The position numbers were made by a program, and so were the translations under genes. Positions 10,736 through 22,539 of a stretch of 64,000 nt of DNA are shown one piece after another. The notes beneath the pieces are model-generated. The model searched no databases, had not been told where the DNA came from, and worked only from the letters and a program-made list of their open reading frames with translations. The DNA comes from Pristionchus mayeri (taxonomy: Eukaryota > Nematoda > Chromadorea > Rhabditida > Neodiplogasteridae), in NCBI GenBank assembly GCA_036245805.1, contig BTRK01000002.1, forward strand, positions 30,318,651 to 30,382,650, written 5' to 3'. Position 1 is the first letter of the stretch, and every line of letters begins with the position of its first letter.

Positions 10736-11831
10736 TCTGTATTCAGCTAGAAAATGGTTAGGAATGGTAAATCACATTATTTACGAACAAAAAAAATGTC
10801 AGGAACCATCCTCTACTTTGATAATGCGAAGCCTTTCGAGCTATTCGCCAAAGAGTGAGTTGCTGAAAAAATAAACTTAACAAAATAATATAACAAACGA
10901 TTTTTCAGTGGAGCTCGTGTAAACGCCGATTTGAAACCCCTGGAAAGAGAATATGATTGCACATTCAGAGGAACTGTCGGAAATATCGCGTACTTCTGTA
11001 CAATCCGTGGCAAAGTTTAACTTTTGTGTTTTCCATTTCTTCTGAACAAATTTTAGCAAATCAAGTTCTTCAAAATGGAATTTGAAAATGAACAGTTGAG
11101 AATCGCCCAGATCAATGAGGTTTGAATCTTGACTGACCAGAATTATGCCCATATTTTGTAAGATGAAAACATCGGAGATTTTGCTATTCAACAATCAGCC
11201 GTACTATCTGATAGAGCTGGCAAAGAAGTGGTCGATCTTTCAATACAATGAAAACTACAATGATGCAAATGGAGAGAATTTCGATATCTCTGAGATTAAT
11301 CATCTCAGCAAGTACGAAAAGAAGTACCACAGGTGATGTTTCACTATTCGTGTTTTTAAATATTTTAATGCACTTTATTAATATTAGAGAATGCCTCTGA
11401 ATTTCAATTTCAGAGGCATTCTCTACCTATTCCGGGAACATTCTCGAGCCTCCCTCCAAAAAGTGAACGGCAACATTGTTACTGTGGAAGGACCCCTGCT
11501 CGATCCTGATGTCACTGTAAGTTCAAAACTTTGATATTTCAATAAAAATTGTTCAAATTTCAGTCAATCTACGCTCCTGCTCACTCTGGTTTCATCTACG
11601 TTCTCAATATGGAGCGCAATGTTCTCATCGTCCTCGACACTACGAATCTCACTGTTTCCGAGATCAGCTATGAGTTAGTCGAACATTGAATATTTCGAAA
11701 TTGATATTTTCAATTTCAGTCCTCCAGCAGATTCGAATAATCATTCGATCATCGGAATTCATGGCGGAATTCTCACAATGGCATTCGATGGAGTATGGGG
11801 AAGACACCTAGCGACTAGCAAAATGCCATAG

Positions 11832-12654
11832 ATCGAATTTAGATTTGACGAACTAGACAGTAATTAAGGCTGTTTCTGACATATTGTTTCACCTGAACAA
11901 ACCCAAAAACAAATATTTGTTATCTTGGCGATTTTAATTCTTAATTTCTGTGACTGCTAAAATTAATTGATAATGTCGATATCATCTTTTTCGATGTCAC
12001 GTTTAACACGTCAGAATCAGTGGAACATACTTACTTCATAGTTCCACTGGAAGATTGAGGTGGCATTTGCATTAGAAGGAGGGATAATATTTAGTAGAAC
12101 TAATGGTTGTGAAAGTTGTTGTACTGAATAGATGAGGAAGAGTCGAAAGTGGGCATGAGAAGTGATAGATAAATCTGTGACATGGAAATGAGAATCTGTT
12201 TACACAAGTAGATAGAAAGGAATCACGGAAAAAGGAAAAAGTAGATGAGAAAGGAATTACGCGCCCCTCGCTTAGGAGCAATTGAAGAGAGGCCTGACAA
12301 GGAAAGGTCGCGAGAGTAGGTTGGAGTTTTCGAATGTGGCATATTGTTATCGAAATATGACCGAATCTAAGAACTTCGTGTATTGGCTATATCTGTTTCT
12401 TTCCAAATCTCCAACATACCGTCGTGCATTTCCTTGTGAGAAAGAAGTAGCCATAGAAAAGTAAAAAAATTCGGCCTCTCAAACTATTGGGAAGTATGAC
12501 ACGCATGGTTTCTCTAGGATTTCAAATGAGTCCAAGTGACGTACCGGCATCTAGTTGATTATCACCAGCAATTACGTTGTGTTATGTGTTCCGCAATTAT
12601 TTCGTAGCTCGTTTTGGTTGCACGAATCTCTGGACCGCGGCGAGTGAGTGTGGG
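11832..12654. other. Intergenic, with a duplicated first exon and promoter module on the minus strand
   Basis: At 12033-12070 (minus) ATG CCA CCT CAA ... AA|GTAAG encodes MPPQSSSGTMK and a donor. This matches exon 1 of the 5936-6758 gene, followed upstream (12125-12270) by the shared module. No further exons of that gene were found to the left, so this is a truncated duplicate. The rest holds nothing I can support. Confidence 0.5.
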
Positions 12655-12780
12655 GAAGTCAACTGGCAAAGTAAGTGAGCTGTTTTTATTTTAGTTATGC
12701 CATTTTTATCGTAGGTATACAGAGCTATTTTCATCCCTATTGAAGGAATCAGAGTGTCGTATCTGCGAGATATAAGTGAG
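12655..12780 (+). pseudogene. Fragment of TRIM-like copy A (one intron and one exon)
   Basis: This piece repeats 8690-8815 almost exactly: end of exon (AGTCAACTGGCAAA), the 47-nt intron and the exon encoding VYRAIFIPIEGIRVSYLRDI. It ends abruptly where copy B begins on the other strand. Confidence 0.7.
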
Positions 12781-12794
12781 CTGGAAATAAAAGG

Positions 12795-14103
12795 CTGTGG
12801 CTCGAATTTCGCTCTGACTCCGACGAGCTCCGACTTTAGTCTAAAGAAATTCGGTCAATTTCCTAAATAAAACGCATTTTAAGAAAGACTCGGAGAGTAG
12901 TGGCACAAGGATTTTAAAATGGTCATAACGACCTCTTTGACACAACAACTTCGTAACGTTAAAACAAGTTCAAACCTCTCTCAGAATGTTTTCCATTTGA
13001 TCACATCTAATTTGCATCTGTTCATTCTTCGACATAAGCTCTTTAATTGTTTCCAGTCCTTCTTTTTCTCGTTCAGAACTCTCAGCAAGTGCTTGACAGA
13101 GCTAAAATACAAATGATATGCACTAGAAAAACAAGTACATACATAACCTAATTATCGCATTCGAACCTTATCGTTTCCTGTCTGAAGAGCTTGGATGTGT
13201 TCGTTCTGCTCTTCGATTGTTGATTTGCACTTTTCCAATTGATGCTCCAACTAAACATACATTCTTGTATTGTGCAATCCTATCTGACAGTATATCAAAT
13301 TGAATCAGATTAAACCTATTTTGTATAAATTTGAAGATTTAATTCAGATTTTTCGGAGATCTGGAAAATGCAGTTGAAAAATAAGCACACCTCCTTTTTT
13401 CGTTCCTCAAGTGTGTGACCGTCGTCACTTTCTACCACTGTTATCTTAGTATCATACTGAAATAATCAATTTGAACTTCTTTCCTTATTTTGAGACACGT
13501 AGTACGGCGGAAGTTGAGCAGTGACCATGTAAACAATATTATCTATTGAGCACTTTGCAGTGATCACTCCATTGAATACTCCTGTATTCACGTAACAGGC
13601 AATATTGAAGCCTCTGGATATGCATAAATGGCTCATTCCATTAACTGAATTCGTATCTCACTCAAACATCAATGGTTCCAGTAGTTCCATGGTGTTTGTA
13701 TCAAGAACGTATATCATATTCTCAATATTAATGTAAACGAATGAAGAAGAATCGCACGAGTACATCATATATACTCTTTCGAATATATGAAACTATACCT
13801 GATGAGTCGTTTTCACAGACTTTTCTCTGGTACACAAACCTCAATTACGATTACATGTTCGCTTAATTGGCAAAATGCTGGCTTTGTTAAATCTCCATTA
13901 TACTTCATATTGCTTTTCCTCTGTAATATTACATTATTCAGAGTACAATTTCATGTTCACACCATTACGCTCCCACTCTTTTATTTTGTTCTCAGTGTTT
14001 CTTGGACAAAAATATCATACTGACTGAACTTAGTGAATTATATCTTACGTTCTCACTAGTTAACCCCTCTGAGGAACGTGTCTTTCAGCTTCACATCGGG
14101 AAC
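12795..14103 (-). pseudogene. TRIM-like family copy B (partial, inverted)
   Basis: Reading leftwards from 14103 it contains the DVKLKDTFLRG end of an N-terminal exon, a TKPAFCQLSEHVIVIE exon, the exon IACYVNTGVFNGVITAKCS...VTAQLPPYYVSQNKE (intact, where copy A has a 10-nt deletion), and coils LEHQLEKCKSTIEEQNE and LCQALAESSEREKEGL. It stops in the first C-terminal exon. It lacks both ends of the gene, so it is a fragment produced by inverted duplication of sequence like 9000-10400. Confidence 0.65.
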
Positions 14104-15690
14104 CGTTGGGAGTGAAGGACTCGCTCATCTGTGAAAAAAGTTATGGCCGATTGAATTCTAAAAATTGTCGCCCTGAAAAATTTTTCAAAAAGGGGAAATA
14201 AACAATTTCATTACATTCCTCATGCAAAAGTACCAAGTGTACCAAATTTGAAAGCAAAAATTATTCTGGCATCCAGTCAAATGGTCGACCGAAGACCTCG
14301 GACTTGAACGTTTTTAAACGAACAAATCTATTTTTTTGCAGAAATATTTTTTTAGATAGACGTATTGTGATCTGAGATGTGGAAATTCGGATTCTACGAG
14401 TGAAAAAACGCTAGAAAATCTATTCCTCGTATAATTCTGAAATATCAAGTTTCTCGACCTCGAAAATGTAAAAATTCCCTAAATTGTCCGAGGTCTTCGG
14501 TCGACCATTTGACTGGATGCCAGAACACTTTTTGCTTTCAAATTTGGTACACTTGGGTACTTTTGCATGAGGAATCTAATGAAATTGTTTATTTTCCCCT
14601 TTTTTGAAAATTTTTTCAGGGCGACAATTTTTAGAATTCAATCGGCCACAACTTTTTTTACAGATGAGCTAGCCCTTCACTCCCAACAGGAAAAATGCTT
14701 AGGGGTCTGAGAGAACTGAGCATAGGCCGTACAGTGAAAAATAAAGTGGTGATTTTAAGATCCCTCTAGGGGTAACTTTTCATGTAGAGATCGAAAATCG
14801 ACATTAGGAAGCCGTATCTCTGACCCCTCATTTCGTGTATTTCGCCGTACCTGGGTGGTCGGTTTTTGAATCTTTTGAATGGCAAAAAAAACCCGTACAT
14901 TTATAGTATTTCTGAAAGAACTCGACGAGATAAGCATTTTCACTGTTGAAAGTGAAGGGATAGCTCATCTTTTAAAAAAGTTGTGTCCGTTTGAAATGAA
15001 AAATCTGAAAAAATTTTTGGAAGCTGTAGTTTTTTTAATTAGGCTCATTAAAATGGCCATGAAAAAGTACCACAAGGGCCAACTTTACATAGAAAAAACC
15101 TTTCCCCATTGATGTTTCCTGGTTCACGCAAAATGCCGTAGTGCAGATATTTTACACATTTTGAACAACTGAAATCAAACATAAGTGAACATCAGGTTGA
15201 TTGACAGTGTTTCAATTTGATTTGACCCTGTGGTACACTTTGACCCGTGTTGTGACAACGAAATCTCTACAACCAAAGGTCCTACAGTTAACAGATCTGA
15301 AATATAAAGTCTATGTGATAGTATAATTAATAATAATGTGTGTCTGAACCATTCCTATGCATTCCGAGTTTCTAGTGGTGCGTAATTTTCGAATTCCGTG
15401 TTTCTGCCACATCAATTCCTACTCGAAGCGGGCTCAAACTTAATTTTTAAGCTCTGTGATATGAAAATTCGGATTCTACGAGTGAAAATACACCAAGATA
15501 TTATGATTTCATATGTATCCATAATTTCGGCATTTTCACCCACTACCTAAGGGCAAAAATGTGAAAAAAATATTGTTTGTGCAAAATATATTGAAAACTA
15601 GCCGCCTAAAGGCGGCTAGGAGGTGGCATGTGTTTTTGTCTCCCGGGTATGCTTGAAAACCTAAATTTCTTATTTCTCTCCTTTCGCATT
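14104..15690. repeat. Repeat-derived region: foldback arms and fragments
   Basis: 14110-14310 is inverted at 14490-14690 (arms ending in ATGGTCGACCGAAGACC). About 14720-14960 is a diverged copy of the outer part of the foldback complete at 26715-27978. About 15030-15160 matches sequence at 16720-16830 (GGTTTTTTCTATG ... ACATCAATGGGG, inverted) and 20130-20250. No gene is seen between 15160 and 15690. Confidence 0.7.
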
Positions 15691-15691
15691 T

Positions 15692-16368
15692 CTAAGACCG
15701 ACCCTATCTCTAGGATCCCCCCTCTCTTATCTCTAGGACCCCCTCCTCTCCTATCTCTAGGACCCCACTCCCCTCTCCTATCTCTAGGACCCCTCCTATC
15801 ATATCTCTAGGACCCCATCCTCTCCTATCTCTAGGACCCCTCCTATCATATCTCTAGGACCCCTCTCTCCTCTCCTATCTCTAGGACCCCTCCTATCATA
15901 TCTCTAGGACCCCATCCTCTCCTTTCTCTAGGACCCCTCTCTCCTCTCCTATCTCTAGGACCCCTCCTATCATATCTCTAGGACCCCATCCTCTCCTATC
16001 TCTAGGACCCCTCCTATCATATCTCTAGGACCCCATCCTCTCCTTTCTCTAGGACCCCTCTCTCCTCTCCTATCTCTAGGACCCCTCCTATCATATCTCT
16101 AGGACCCCATCCTCTCCTTTCTCTAGGACCCCTCTCTCCTCTCCTATCTCTAGGACCCCTCCTATCATATCTCTAGGACCCCATCCTCTCCTATCTCTAG
16201 GACCCCCTCCTCTCCTATCTCTAGGACCCCCCTCCCCTCTCCTATCTCTAGGACCCCCTCCTATAATATCTCTTAGACCCCTCCTCTCCTACCTCTAGAA
16301 CCCCCCCCCCTCTCCTATCTCTTAGACCCCCTCCTCTCCCTCTCTAGGATCTCCCCCCCCCCATCTCA
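15692..16368. repeat. Minisatellite, CTATCTCTAGGACCCC units
   Basis: About forty imperfect 15-18 bp units of the form TCCTATCTCTAGGACCCC, with variants CCTATCATATCTC and CATCCTCTCCTTTCTC arranged in longer composite periods. It is pyrimidine-rich on the plus strand. It stops where the inverted duplication begins; the other arm (20590-20634) keeps only the first unit or two. Confidence 0.9.
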
Positions 16369-17877
16369 CTCTATCCCTCTCTCCTCTGTCTCCCCTCTTT
16401 CATCTTTCTCTCCTCCCCTCATCTCTTCCCCACACCGTTCGCCCTCCTCGAATGAATACGAAATGATCGCTCTCTCCAATCTTCACACTCTCTAAAAATC
16501 AATTAGATTTCACCCCCCCCCCTCTCCCTATCTCCGGACAAAGGAGAGGTAATCCAATTAATTGTTCCTGATTTTGCCGGCCTGTGGCAGAACCCTGCAA
16601 GATATCGTTCCTCCCCTATATATATTGATAAGATAAAAACATCAATGGCACAGTATGAAAGTGAATTACATGTTTTGCTGTTGAACGTTGTTGATTTGAA
16701 TGATCGGGAAATCTGCACTACGGCAATTTGCGAGAACCAGGAAACATCAATGGGGAAAGGTTTTTTCTATGAAAAGTTTGCCCTTGGGGTACTTTTTCAT
16801 GGCAATTTTAATAAGCCTAATTAAAAAACTATATGGGCGGTATTCTTTCCTCGATTTCGGCCTCGCCGAAATTTTTGGCTGGCCGAAATTTTGGGAATTA
16901 GCCGAAATATTTGAAAGAGTGAAAGCAAAATATCAACGCAGCGGAGGGGATCGAACTGATAACATCCGCGTTGAAAGCAAAATTGTTGAGTTTTAGCAAA
17001 GATTCGTACCGTCTTAATCTCCTCACATAATTGTGTCATCTTATCAGCTTTATCAAGTACGATTTTCTTCTTTTCATCGATTTTGGAGCACATTCCGGTG
17101 ATCTCCTCCCGTAAGTTCTTTCGAATCTCAATTACGGTGTTGATTTTAATGTATTTATATTAAAAATGATTTTGAATTCAATTTTTGTTTCATATTTTAA
17201 ATTCTTTGTTCATCCAAAATTACTTTGATTGTCATTTTGTAAACATAACGGATTGCACCTTCTCCATCTTGACATCGTATTTAACTGCGTGTTGTGCATG
17301 TCCACCATCAATTACGCAATTAAAACATATGAGTTGATTCAACTAAAAACATATATTTACTAGCAACTCGATTCGTATCAGGAAGTTTAGCATGCAATAT
17401 ATTTGTAATCTTAATTGAATTGTTGTTCGAAATATTTTATACTATTAATATTAGGCTACAATATACTATTTCACAATTTTCCCCAACGCACATTCGAACA
17501 GCCTCCGACGAGAACTTCTAAAAGCGAAATCAATTAATCATTCCCACTGTAAAAATTGTTATCAAAAATTATAATATTCTTTTTTCGATAGATACTCACG
17601 CTATTGCAAGCCTTGCATGCGATTTTTGGATCGAGTTTTGATTTCATAATCTGTTCGGCCAAACATCAACAGAAGACTACATTTTATAAATTTTTTTACG
17701 ACTTTTTTTTACGATACACACTTTAAGTCGGCACGAGTAGATACAAACTTCACAGAAAGTGTGACCACATTCTAGAATTCTGAGAATGGTCTTAGCGGAT
17801 TCTGAAATTGAGTTCAAAATTAAGCGTGGTCAATGACTTTCCATTGCTGTAACTCACCAAAATTCTCACTGCGAATA
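16315..17877. repeat. Left arm of a 1.5-kb inverted duplication
   Basis: The sequence is the near-identical reverse complement of 18938-20634. It holds, on the minus strand, part of the RING exon, the B-box exons and the coil exon of the TRIM-like family. About 140 bp around the last RING exon (19108-19250 in the right arm) is missing here, so the RING end (CPNC) is deleted in this arm. Confidence 0.9.
16821..17855 (-). pseudogene. TRIM-like copy in the left arm, RING-deleted
   Basis: On the minus strand: first RING half (ECGHTFCEVC), B-box exons and coil (MCSKIDEKKKIVLDKADK, donor after EEIKT), with the ~140-bp deletion removing the second RING cysteine pair. It has no start and no C-terminal exons. 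It is a non-functional mirror copy of 18938-19940. Confidence 0.65.
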
Positions 17878-20000
17878 AGAAAAATTTAACAAAGCCATCA
17901 GTTTGTCAATTAAGCGAACAGGTAATCGTATTCGAGGTTTGTGTACCAGAGAAAACGACGCATCAGGCTAATATACGGAATTATTCCCATGTATACTCAA
18001 TCGATTCTTCTTCATTCGTTTACATTAATGATGGCGACATAATTTAAGTTCTTGATACGGATAGGATGGAACTACTGGGACCATTGAGGATTGAGTGAGA
18101 TACGATTTCAGTTAAAGGAATGAGCCATTTATGTATATTTCAGAGGCTCCGTCGATATCTGGAACGTCGCGGGAGTATTCAATGGAGAGATCACTGCATT
18201 GTGCTCAAGAGATAGTAATCGGTACTTGGTGACTGCCCAACTTCCGCTGGGCTACGTGAGTCAGAATAAAGAAAGAAATTTAAATTTATTTGTTCAGTAT
18301 GACGATAAGAAAACAGGCGGAAAAAGTGACGACGTACACATACTTGAGGAACGAATAGATAAGGTTTGCTTATGTGACAATTACATATAACGATCTCCAG
18401 TATCTCCGAGCAATCTAAATGGCATCAAATTTATTCAAAATTGGCAAATTCTGCGTAAACTATTTACATGGACATACAATATCACGCAAAGAATGAACAC
18501 TATATTATTGGGATTAGAACTACCGTAGTAAAGTTAATTAATTAATCAAAGCTATCTACACAGCTCCGGAATAAATATTTAACCGGGGAAAATGTTGCAT
18601 ATTTCAGTGCCGAAATTCCAAGGGTTCGGGCAATGAATTATCCGAGTTGCAACGGATGAAACAACGAATACATGAAGTAAGGAGAATTGAACAATTATTG
18701 ATGCAATTGTTCTTCATAATTTCAAATTTAGGTGGAATCTCAAGTAAGATTGGCGAAGGAGAAAGAAACCCTTATGATGAAGAAAGTAGAAACGGATAAA
18801 GAGGTGAATCGGAATGTATTTGAAGCCATTATGATAATGCAAGAAATGAATTAGTAAAATATTAAGGTTTCTTTCGATATTCACGACCAAGCCAATAGTT
18901 TCGGCTTATGCCTTGACGAATGCTGCTGTGCTATATGCAGTGAGAATTTTGGTGAGTGACAGCAATGGAAAGTCATTGACCACGCTTAATTTTGAACTCA
19001 ATTTCTGAATCCGCTAAGACCATTCTCAGAATTCTAGAATGTGGTCACACTTTCTGTGAAGTTTGTATCTACTCCATGAGTGCCGACTTAAAGTGTGTAT
19101 TATTTGATGATTCTGAGAAAAAGAAAATCAAAATTGCAATTCAAGGGTCAATTGTCCAAATTGCAAAATAGTTACTCTACTTCCCACCGGAAAAAAATCT
19201 TCAGAAAAATTTCGCAATGATAAGTAAGTCGTAAACTGTGAAAAAAGTCGTAAAAAAATTTATAAAATGTAGTCTTCTGTTGAGGTTTGGCCGAACAGAT
19301 TATGAAGTCAAAACTCGATCCAAAAATCGCATGCAAGGCTTGCAATAGCGTAAGTATCTATCGAAAAAAGAATATTATACTTTTTGATAACAATTTTTAC
19401 AGTGGGAATGATTAATTGATTTCGCTTTTAGAAGTTCTCGTCGGAGGCTGTTCGAATGTGCGTTGGGGAAAATTGTGAAATAGTATATTGTAGCCTAATA
19501 TTAATAGTATAAAATATTTCGAACAACAATTCAATTAAGATTACAAATATATTGCATGCTAAACTTCCTGATACGAATCGAGTTGCTAGTAAATATATGT
19601 TTTTAGTTGAATCAACTCATATGTTTTAATTGCGTAATTGATGGTGGACATGCACAACACGCAGTTAAATACGATGTCAAGATGGAGAAGGTGCAATCCG
19701 TTATGTTTACAAAATGACAATCAAAGTAATTTTGGATGAACAAAGAATTTAAAATATGAAACAAAAATTGAATTCAAAATCATTTTTAATATAAATACAT
19801 TAAAATCAACACCGTAATTGAGATTCGAAAGAACTTACGGGAGGAGATCACCGGAATGTGCTCCAAAATCGATGAAAAGAAGAAAATCGTACTTGATAAA
19901 GCTGATAAGATGACACAATTATGTGAGGAGATTAAGACGGTACGAATCTTTGCTAAAACTCAACAATTTTGCTTTCAACGCGGATGTTATCAGTTCGATC
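17878..20000 (+). pseudogene. TRIM-like family copy C: propeller-like exon, coil, RING, B-box, coil
   Basis: This is the most informative copy. Exons encode TKPSVCQLSEQVIVFE, then SSSFVYINDGDII-stop-VLDTDRMELLGPL (TAA about 18049-18051 where copy A has TAC), GSVDIWNVAGVFNGEITALC...HILEERIDK, coils (RNSKGSGNELSELQRMKQRI; VESQVRLAKEKETLMMKK), and VSFDIHDQANSFGLCLDECC followed by CAICSENF. ECGHTFCEVC and VNCPNCKIVTLLP complete a C3HC4 RING. The B-box is CKAC...CVGENC...CFNC...HAQH, and the coil EITGMCSKIDEKKKI follows. RING-B-box-coil is the TRIM/RBCC E3 ubiquitin-ligase layout (known family role). The in-frame stop, the lack of N- and C-terminal parts and its place in an inverted duplication argue that it is decayed. 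Confidence 0.65.
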
Positions 20001-20634
20001 CCCTCCGCTGCGTTGATATTTTGCTTTCACTCTTTCAAATATTTCGGCTAATTCCCAAAATTTCGGCCAGCCAAAAATTTCGGCGAGGCCGAAATCGAGG
20101 AAAGAATACCGCCCATATAGTTTTTTAATTAGGCTTATTAAAATTGCCGTGAAAAAGTACCCCAAGGGCAAACTTTTCATAGAAAAAACCTTTCCCCATT
20201 GATGTTTCCTGGTTCTCGCAAATTGCCGTAGTGCAGATTTCCCGATCATTCAAATCAACAACGTTCAACAGCAAAACATGTAATTCACTTTCATACTGTG
20301 CCATTGATGTTTTTATCTTATCAATATATATAGGGGAGGAACGATATCTTGCAGGGTTCTGCCACAGGCCGGCAAAATCAGGAACAATTAATTGGATTAC
20401 CTCTCCTTTGTCCGGAGATAGTCCGGAGATAGGGAGAGGGGGGGGGTGAAATCTAATTGATTTTTAGAGAGTGTGAAGATTGGAGAGAGCGATCATTTCG
20501 TATTCATTCGAGGAGGGCGAACGGTGTGGGGAAGAGATGAGGGGAGGAGAGAAAGATGAAAGAGGGGAGACAGAGGAGAGAGGGATAGAGTGAGATGGGG
20601 GGGGGGAGATCCTAGAGAGGGGGTCTAAGAGATA
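18938..20634. repeat. Right arm of the 1.5-kb inverted duplication
   Basis: Pairs with 16315-17877. The arms differ by few substitutions (for example at 16798/20151) and the 140-bp deletion. The spacer 17878-18937 carries the upstream exons of copy C. High identity suggests a recent event or gene conversion. Confidence 0.9.
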
Positions 20635-20639
20635 AATGA

Positions 20640-20830
20640 TGATAGATGGACGAAGAGAGTTATGGAGTGGACGCCCCTCGATCGTGTAAGACCTACAGGG
20701 AGACCTAAGACAAGATGGCGAGATGACATGACTCGTCAATGTGCTGGCTGGAGCAGCATGTGCAGAAGAGACCCCGAACTATGCATCATTCAACAGGCCC
20801 AGACCCTGATGGTTGAATAAATGTGTATGT
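20640..20830 (+). mobile_element. 3' end of an RTE-like LINE (duplicated piece)
   Basis: Encodes the typical LINE C-terminal tail VRPTGRPKTRWRDDMTRQC then AGWSSMCRRDPEL to a stop, followed by a short GAATAAATGTGTATGTATATG tail. It joins directly to a family exon starting ATGAAAACAAAGGAG. The same junction occurs at 25980-26092, so this and the following exons are a segmental copy. Confidence 0.7.
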
Positions 20831-20838
20831 ATATGTAG

Positions 20839-21524
20839 ATGAAAACAAAGGAGATGTCTCTATTCAACAATCAGCCGTACTATCTGATAGAGCTGGCAAA
20901 GAAGTGGTCGATCTACCAGTACAATGAAAACTACAATGAAAGAGAGAGTTTCGATATCTCTGAAATTAATCATCTCAGCAAATACGAAAGGAAGTACCAC
21001 AGGTTCACTGTTCGTTTTTGCCTTTGAATGCCCTATATGTATATTTCAGAGGCATTATCTACCTCTTCCGGGAACATTCTCGAGCCTCCCTCCAAAAAGT
21101 GAATGGCAACATTGTGATTGTTGAAGGACCACTGCTGGACCCTGTCACGGTAAGTTCATCAAAACTTCGAGATTTTAATGATAGTTGTTCTCAAATTTCA
21201 GTCAATCTACGCTCCTCCTCACTCTGATTCCATCTACATTTTGAATATGGAGCACAATCTTATCATCGTCCGCGACACTACGAATCTCACTGTGTCCCAG
21301 TTCAGCTATGAGTTAGTCGACTGGAATATTTCGAAGGCATAATTTCAATTTCCAGTTCTTCAGCCGATTCGAATAATCACTCGACTGTCGGAATTCATGA
21401 ACGAATTCTCACAATGGCATTCGATGGAGTCTGGGGAAGACATTTGGCGACTACCAGAATTATGAGAGACTATCTGAGAGGATTGACATACACCCGTACA
21501 ACGAAAAATAGATTTCCAATTTAA
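20839..21524 (+). pseudogene. TRIM-like C-terminal copy D1 ending in foldback sequence
   Basis: Four exons join in phase: 20839-21002 (YYLIELAKKWSIYQYNENYN), 21050-21149 (GIIYLFREHSRASL...), 21202-21311 (SIYAPPHSDSIYILN...) and 21356-21524. After HLATTR the last exon runs into IMRDYLRGLTYTRTTKN and TAA 21522-21524. Those last ~20 residues are encoded by the terminus of a foldback element (same sequence as 26715-26777); copy A ends differently (TSKMP). No upstream exons are attached; the preceding sequence is LINE. Confidence 0.6.
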
Positions 21525-22055
21525 ATGCCTGCTTAGGGTCAACTTTTCACGTAGATCACGAAAATCGACCTTAGAGAGCCGTATCTCTGACCCCTCATTC
21601 TCTGTGGTACGCCGAAGTGGGCGGTCGGTTTTTGAAACTTTTGAACGGCTCATCCAAACTCCATACATTTATAGTTATTCTGAAAGATCTCGACGAGATA
21701 AGCATTTTTCCTGATGGGAGTGAAGGGCTAGCTCATCTGTGAAAAAGTTACAGTCATTTGAATTCTCAAAATTGCCACCCTGAAAAATTTTTCAAAAAAG
21801 GGGGGAAAATAAACAATTGCATTAGATTCCTCATGCAAAAGTACCCCAGTGTACCAAATTTGAAAGCAAAAAGTGTTCTGGCATCCAGTCAAATGATCGA
21901 CCGAAGACCTCGGACTTGAACGATTTTGAACGAAAAAATCGATTTTTTGAAGAAATATTTTTTAGATTGAAGTATAGTGAACTGAGATATCGAAATTCGG
22001 ATTCTACGAGTGAAAACACGCCAGAAAATCCTTTTCTCGTAAAATTCTGTTGATC
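21470..22055. mobile_element. One arm of the 26715-type foldback
   Basis: Matches the left arm of the complete element at 26715-27978 from GAGAGACTATCTGAGAG to the AAACACGCCAGAAAATC segment, then switches to inverted LINE sequence at about 22055. The second arm is absent. Confidence 0.8.
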
Positions 22056-22510
22056 CATTTATTGAAAAGAGAGCATAGGGGCTTGACCAGAATGTCTGCA
22101 CCACTTTTCAGCATCTCTGATGTGATTTTATCTGGACCTGGTGATTTTCCAACTTTCATCTTCTGTATTGCATGATTTACTTCACTCGGTAAGAGTTCCA
22201 GAAAGGGTTCACTTGATTTCGCGATTATTCTTGAGGGGCGCACGGTTCTTTTGGGTCATTGTAAAAGTTCTGCACCACGGAACACATTTCATTCTTCGAA
22301 TTGGCTATTGACCCGTCTGCCTTTTGAAGTTGGTTCAAGTGTGTTCGTCCAATCTGCGATGACTGCAGTGCTCTGCGCGTACTATATCCATATCTCACTG
22401 CCTCTCTTACAACTTCTAGGTGCATTTTTCTGAGATCTTCATGTATTGAAAAAACGTAAAGCTTTACTAGTGAGAGAGAATTCAATTCGCTTCTGTGCCG
22501 TGGTTGCATT
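22004..22510 (-). mobile_element. RTE-like LINE fragment: linker and start of reverse transcriptase
   Basis: The minus strand encodes LNQLQKADGSIANSKNEM in one frame, then LLPSEVNHAIQKMKVGKSPG and PDKITSEMLKSGADILVKP. The KxGKSPGPDxI block is the hallmark opening of LINE reverse transcriptases. About 22230-22510 is an inverted copy of 24315-24615. The frame is broken between the two blocks. It is a dead fragment produced by rearrangement of the insertion at 23223. Confidence 0.75.
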
Positions 22511-22539
22511 ATCCTTCAGTTCTTTTCTCTTCGGAGTTC

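Larger units (their letters stand above)
8398..11831 (+). pseudogene. TRIM-like family copy A: N-terminal domain, coiled coil and C-terminal domain, with frameshifts
   Basis: Exons starting at ATG 8398 (MAHDAQALKVTRKEILP..., right after a TTACAG acceptor) join in phase through TIFYWLYENPMRLYVKW, GKEIDAKLPAEAI, KVYRAIFIPIEGIRVSYL and KYIYGMWEDPNRDGIL. The middle is damaged. The exon near 9165 has 4 extra nt relative to copy B, and the exon at about 9469 lacks 10 nt present in copies B and C. Coil exons follow (LEHQLEKCKSTNEEQNEH; LCQALAESSEREKEGL). The RING/B-box exons of copy C are absent. The C-terminal eight exons from about 10660 are all in phase, including LYFDNAKPFELFAKD, YYLIELAKKWSIF, GILYLFREHSRASL and FIYVLNMERNVLIVLDTTNL, to TAG 11829-11831. 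The repeated YVLD/LDTDR-type strands suggest propeller-like blades (inference). Confidence 0.6.
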
